Shown here piece by piece: positions 62,094 to 64,000 of a stretch of DNA of 64,000 bases (position 1 is the stretch's first letter; each line of letters opens with the position of its first letter). This DNA comes from Bog-756 sp963777665 (GTDB lineage Bacteria > Actinomycetota > Acidimicrobiia > Acidimicrobiales > RAAP-2), in assembly GCA_963777665.1 (NCBI GenBank), contig CAVZRJ010000003.1, positions 248,001 through 312,000 of the forward strand, written 5' to 3'. The notes beneath the pieces are model-generated. The model worked only from the letters and a program-made list of their open reading frames with translations, searched no databases and was not told the origin of the DNA. A program made the position numbers and the translations under genes.

Positions 62094-62459
62094 TTAGCGC
62101 CGACGACCCTTCACGCGTTCGGAGTCCTTCGGGTGCCCGGTGCCTGCGTCGGTGAGCACGACCTTGTGATTGTCGTCGTCAATGGCGTAACGAACTCTGG
62201 CGCCCGACGTGGCTTCGTACTGCCACTGTTCAACCGTCACTCCGTCGACCTGGGTGGTACCGAGCTCGCCCTTCAAGCGGTGCTGACGACTTGAGTGGCG
62301 CCGTGGATCGGAGGAGATGGCCACCCACGCCTCGTCAGCTGCCGGCTTGTACTGACGGCACAAGTCATCCCAGCCCTTGCCTGCGGAACTGCTTCCTGCC
62401 ACCATGCCCCAGCCACCGGGGCGCGAGATCTTGTCGCCTCGCTTGGTCGACGCGGTCAC
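62094..62459 (-). CDS. RelE/ParE-like toxin
   Basis: 121 aa from GTG 62459, four bases after the antitoxin stop. GWDDLCRQYKPAADEAWVAISSDPRRHSSRQHRLKGELGTTQVDGVTVEQWQYEATSGARVRYAIDDDNHKVVLTDAGTGHPKDSE resembles RelE-superfamily ribonuclease toxins (compact beta-sheet, basic C-terminus, AGTGHPK ending). The assignment relies partly on the antitoxin-like gene before it. Confidence 0.65.
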   Translation of the reverse strand: MTASTKRGDKISRPGGWGMVAGSSSAGKGWDDLCRQYKPAADEAWVAISSDPRRHSSRQHRLKGELGTTQVDGVTVEQWQYEATSGARVRYAIDDDNHKVVLTDAGTGHPKDSERVKGRRR

Positions 62460-62462
62460 CGG

Positions 62463-62921
62463 TCAGGAAGGGATAGGTCGGGCGATCTCGGTGCCATCGG
62501 AGGTGAACGATCCCTGCAGTCTGCGGACCAGCTCCGGATCGCTCCAGATCATGGCCGTCTCCCGCCACTCACGCATCGTGCGGACGAAGGGATCGAGGAT
62601 CCCAGTGGAGGCACATGCTTCGAGTTCTGCAAGAAGCTCCTCCGATGCGGTGCTGCGGTCATCCGCAGGAAGCCACTTGAGCCAGGGGAACTCGCTGGAG
62701 AACAGCGAGGTCAGCAGCTCCGGCTGCGAAGACACCACCTCTCGCACGAGGTGGATGGTGACTGCCAGTCCCTCCTCACGGGCCGCGGCCCGGTGCTGGC
62801 TCGTGAGGACAAGATCTTCCTCGTCCCGCCGTTCCAGCACGACATCTGCGGTCTCGAGCTCGGGGAGGATGTTGCCAGGCCCACGGAGGAATGCACTGTA
62901 GGGATGTGTCACCGTCTTCAT
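62463..62921 (-). CDS. Phd/YefM-like (DUF6247-type) antitoxin
   Basis: 152 aa. MKTVTHPYSAFLRGPGNILPELETADVVLERRDEEDLVLTSQHR is a Phd-like strand-helix start. The rest is helical, includes FSSEFPWLKWLPADDRSTASEELLAELEACASTG and presumably neutralises the toxin. The start lies seven bases after a -10 box, suggesting a leaderless mRNA. Confidence 0.65.
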   Translation of the reverse strand: MKTVTHPYSAFLRGPGNILPELETADVVLERRDEEDLVLTSQHRAAAREEGLAVTIHLVREVVSSQPELLTSLFSSEFPWLKWLPADDRSTASEELLAELEACASTGILDPFVRTMREWRETAMIWSDPELVRRLQGSFTSDGTEIARPIPS

Positions 62922-62922
62922 G

Positions 62923-62957
62923 GGCTCGATAGTATCTGAAGTAGTTCAGATGTCAAC
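62923..62957 (-). promoter_or_regulatory. Promoter and operator of the RelE-like TA pair, apparently leaderless
   Basis: Minus strand: -35 TTGACA, 16-base spacer, -10 TACTAT, then CGAGCCC and the ATG at 62921. The spacer holds the perfect inverted repeat ATCTGAA-GTAG-TTCAGAT (62934-62951), so a bound repressor would sit between the two boxes. Confidence 0.7.
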
Positions 62958-63256
62958 CAGGAACGGACCTCGACGCTCAGATCCGACTGGCCATAACCCA
63001 CTCCTGGCCAGGACTTTTGCCCGTCCGTATGAAATCCGGCATCGGGCGTACGAAACGGACCGTCTGGAGTGAGCGTTCACGCAGGTCAGACCCTTCCGTG
63101 AACACCCCAGCATCGAAATCCCAGGTCAGAGCCCTCCCAGCCGGAGGCTCTCGTGTGCCCCGTCAAAGTGTCCCACGGGTTATCCGACGGACGCCGAGTC
63201 CCGGGGATACGCCGGCCACGTGCGGGCCGCCAAGCGCAAGGCCGTCAAGGTGCTCT
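62958..63256. other. Gap before the cyclase remnant
   Basis: About 300 bases. A plus-strand frame reads CPTGYPTDAESRGYAGHVRA and AKRKAVKVL to TGA at 63255-63257 without a start codon; it resembles the N-terminal part of small actinobacterial zinc-ribbon proteins. Otherwise nothing is seen. Confidence 0.3.
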
Positions 63257-64000
63257 GACGCCATCGCACGCCACGACGGCCATATCTCCCAATGGATCGG
63301 TGACGGGGTCGTCGTCTACTTCGGATATCCGAACGCGCACGACGACGATGCCGTAAGGGCCGTCAGAGCCGGACTCGACATGGTGGCGGCGATTCGTGAC
63401 CTCGATGTCACAGCAGGAGGGAACCGCATCTCCGTACGGGTCGGAGTGCACACCGGGCTCACCGTGGTGGGTGATGCGGGACAGACCCAGCGTACGGAGA
63501 CCATGGCGTTCGGGGAGACCCCGAATATCTGCGCACGGATCGAGTCGGCGGCCGACTCTCCAATTCCGTCTTCATCAGTGAACGAACCGAGCGCCTCGTC
63601 GACGGTCTCTTCGCTCTCGAAGACCGCGGCCTCCACGAACTCAAAGGAGCTTCTGAACCGATACGGCTCTACGCCGTCACCGGCGAGGCCGAGGTCGATT
63701 CGCGCTTCACCGCGCGGGCGCAGCAAGGGCTCTCCGTCATGGTCGGGCGCGCCGCCGAGCAGGCGCTGTTGGCCGAGGCCTGGGCCCAGGCCTCCGCTGG
63801 CGAACCGCGAGCCCTCCTCCTCGAGGGCGAACCGGGTATCGGCAAGTCCCGCCTCGCCCACCACGGCCGCGAGCTCGTCTCCGGCGACGGGACGTGTATC
63901 CAACTGCACGGTGCTCCCCATCACCAGGCGACCCCCCTCCACTCGGCGAAGGGCGCCCTCCGGGCATTGTGGTCGCTCGACAACCTGGGGGACGACACCG
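63257..64000 (+). pseudogene. Class III cyclase/AAA ATPase (regulator-like) remnant, runs off the window
   Basis: DAIARHDGHISQWIGDGVVVYFGYPNAHDDDAVRAVRAGLDMVAAI and VRVGVHTGLTVVGDAGQTQRTETMAFGETPNICARIESAA form the second half of a cyclase domain; the start with the first metal Asp is missing. After a one-base shift near 63557 the frame continues SVFISERTERLVDGLFALEDRGLHELKG, GRAAEQALLAEAW and Walker A EGEPGIGKSRLAHH. Intact relatives are about 1,000-aa cyclase-ATPase-TPR proteins. It is both 5'-truncated and frameshifted. Confidence 0.75.

Overview
The window is high-GC actinobacterial DNA, most likely from the class Acidimicrobiia or a close relative. The clues are two WhiB proteins, a mycobacterial-type (Sdh1-like) succinate dehydrogenase with one large membrane anchor, MreB, a UPF0182 protein, a Ddn-like F420-type reductase, and a secreted protein with the GYWLL..DGGVFSYG motif. 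No species is claimed.

Layout. 1-5.9 kb is core metabolism: the folD tail, a damaged cupin gene, metF, icd, a class III cyclase with a small coupled gene, mdh and two SRPBCC proteins. 5.9-18.2 kb is an accessory-looking stretch. It holds a secreted alpha/beta hydrolase, an ECF sigma factor coupled to a membrane-anchored BNR protein, an arsR-AHSA1-RibD_C operon, small membrane and HTH proteins, a Tat-exported G-V-x-G repeat protein, a DUF4280 (PAAR-like) protein, a phytanoyl-CoA dioxygenase and a VapBC-like pair with a 33-bp operator. 18.3-39.7 kb is core again: two VOC proteins, sdhCAB plus an SCP2 protein, a MoxR-type ATPase with a VWA partner, whiB genes, glutamate formiminotransferase, a DUF2342 protein, a PDZ pseudoprotease, mreB, a HEAT protein, a Lon-like PDZ protease, a DivIVA-domain protein with a MuF-like tail, and UPF0182.

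At 39,794-39,867 lies an initiator tRNA (fMet, CAU). A tyrosine integrase follows it directly, so the tRNA is the likely attachment site of an island. First island segment (to about 45.9 kb): integrase, HTH proteins, a 788-aa protein with a 2OG-Fe(II) oxygenase domain, and a TacA-TacT-like toxin-antitoxin pair. Next come a truncated MacB-type permease, a TetR-controlled redox operon (NmrA-like, SDR, membrane protein, Ddn-like), a PD-(D/E)xK nuclease, a serine recombinase, a ClpX-type zinc-finger/HTH protein and an AAA ATPase. From 54.4 kb to the end most genes are broken. The centre of this zone is an IS30-family element (55,666-60,354) whose transposase gene is split by a compact Tn554-like tnpABC transposon (55,862-59,327). 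Truncated sedolisin and ECF-sigma genes flank it. A RelE-like TA pair and a headless cyclase/ATPase gene close the window.

Two themes recur. Many otherwise conserved genes carry single-base frame disruptions (cupin, SCP2, sdhB twice, VWA three times, DUF2342, probably the formiminotransferase start), mostly extra single bases; sequence or assembly error is the leading explanation. Several regulatory genes have a -10 box only 6-7 nt before the start codon, which suggests leaderless transcripts under local operators.
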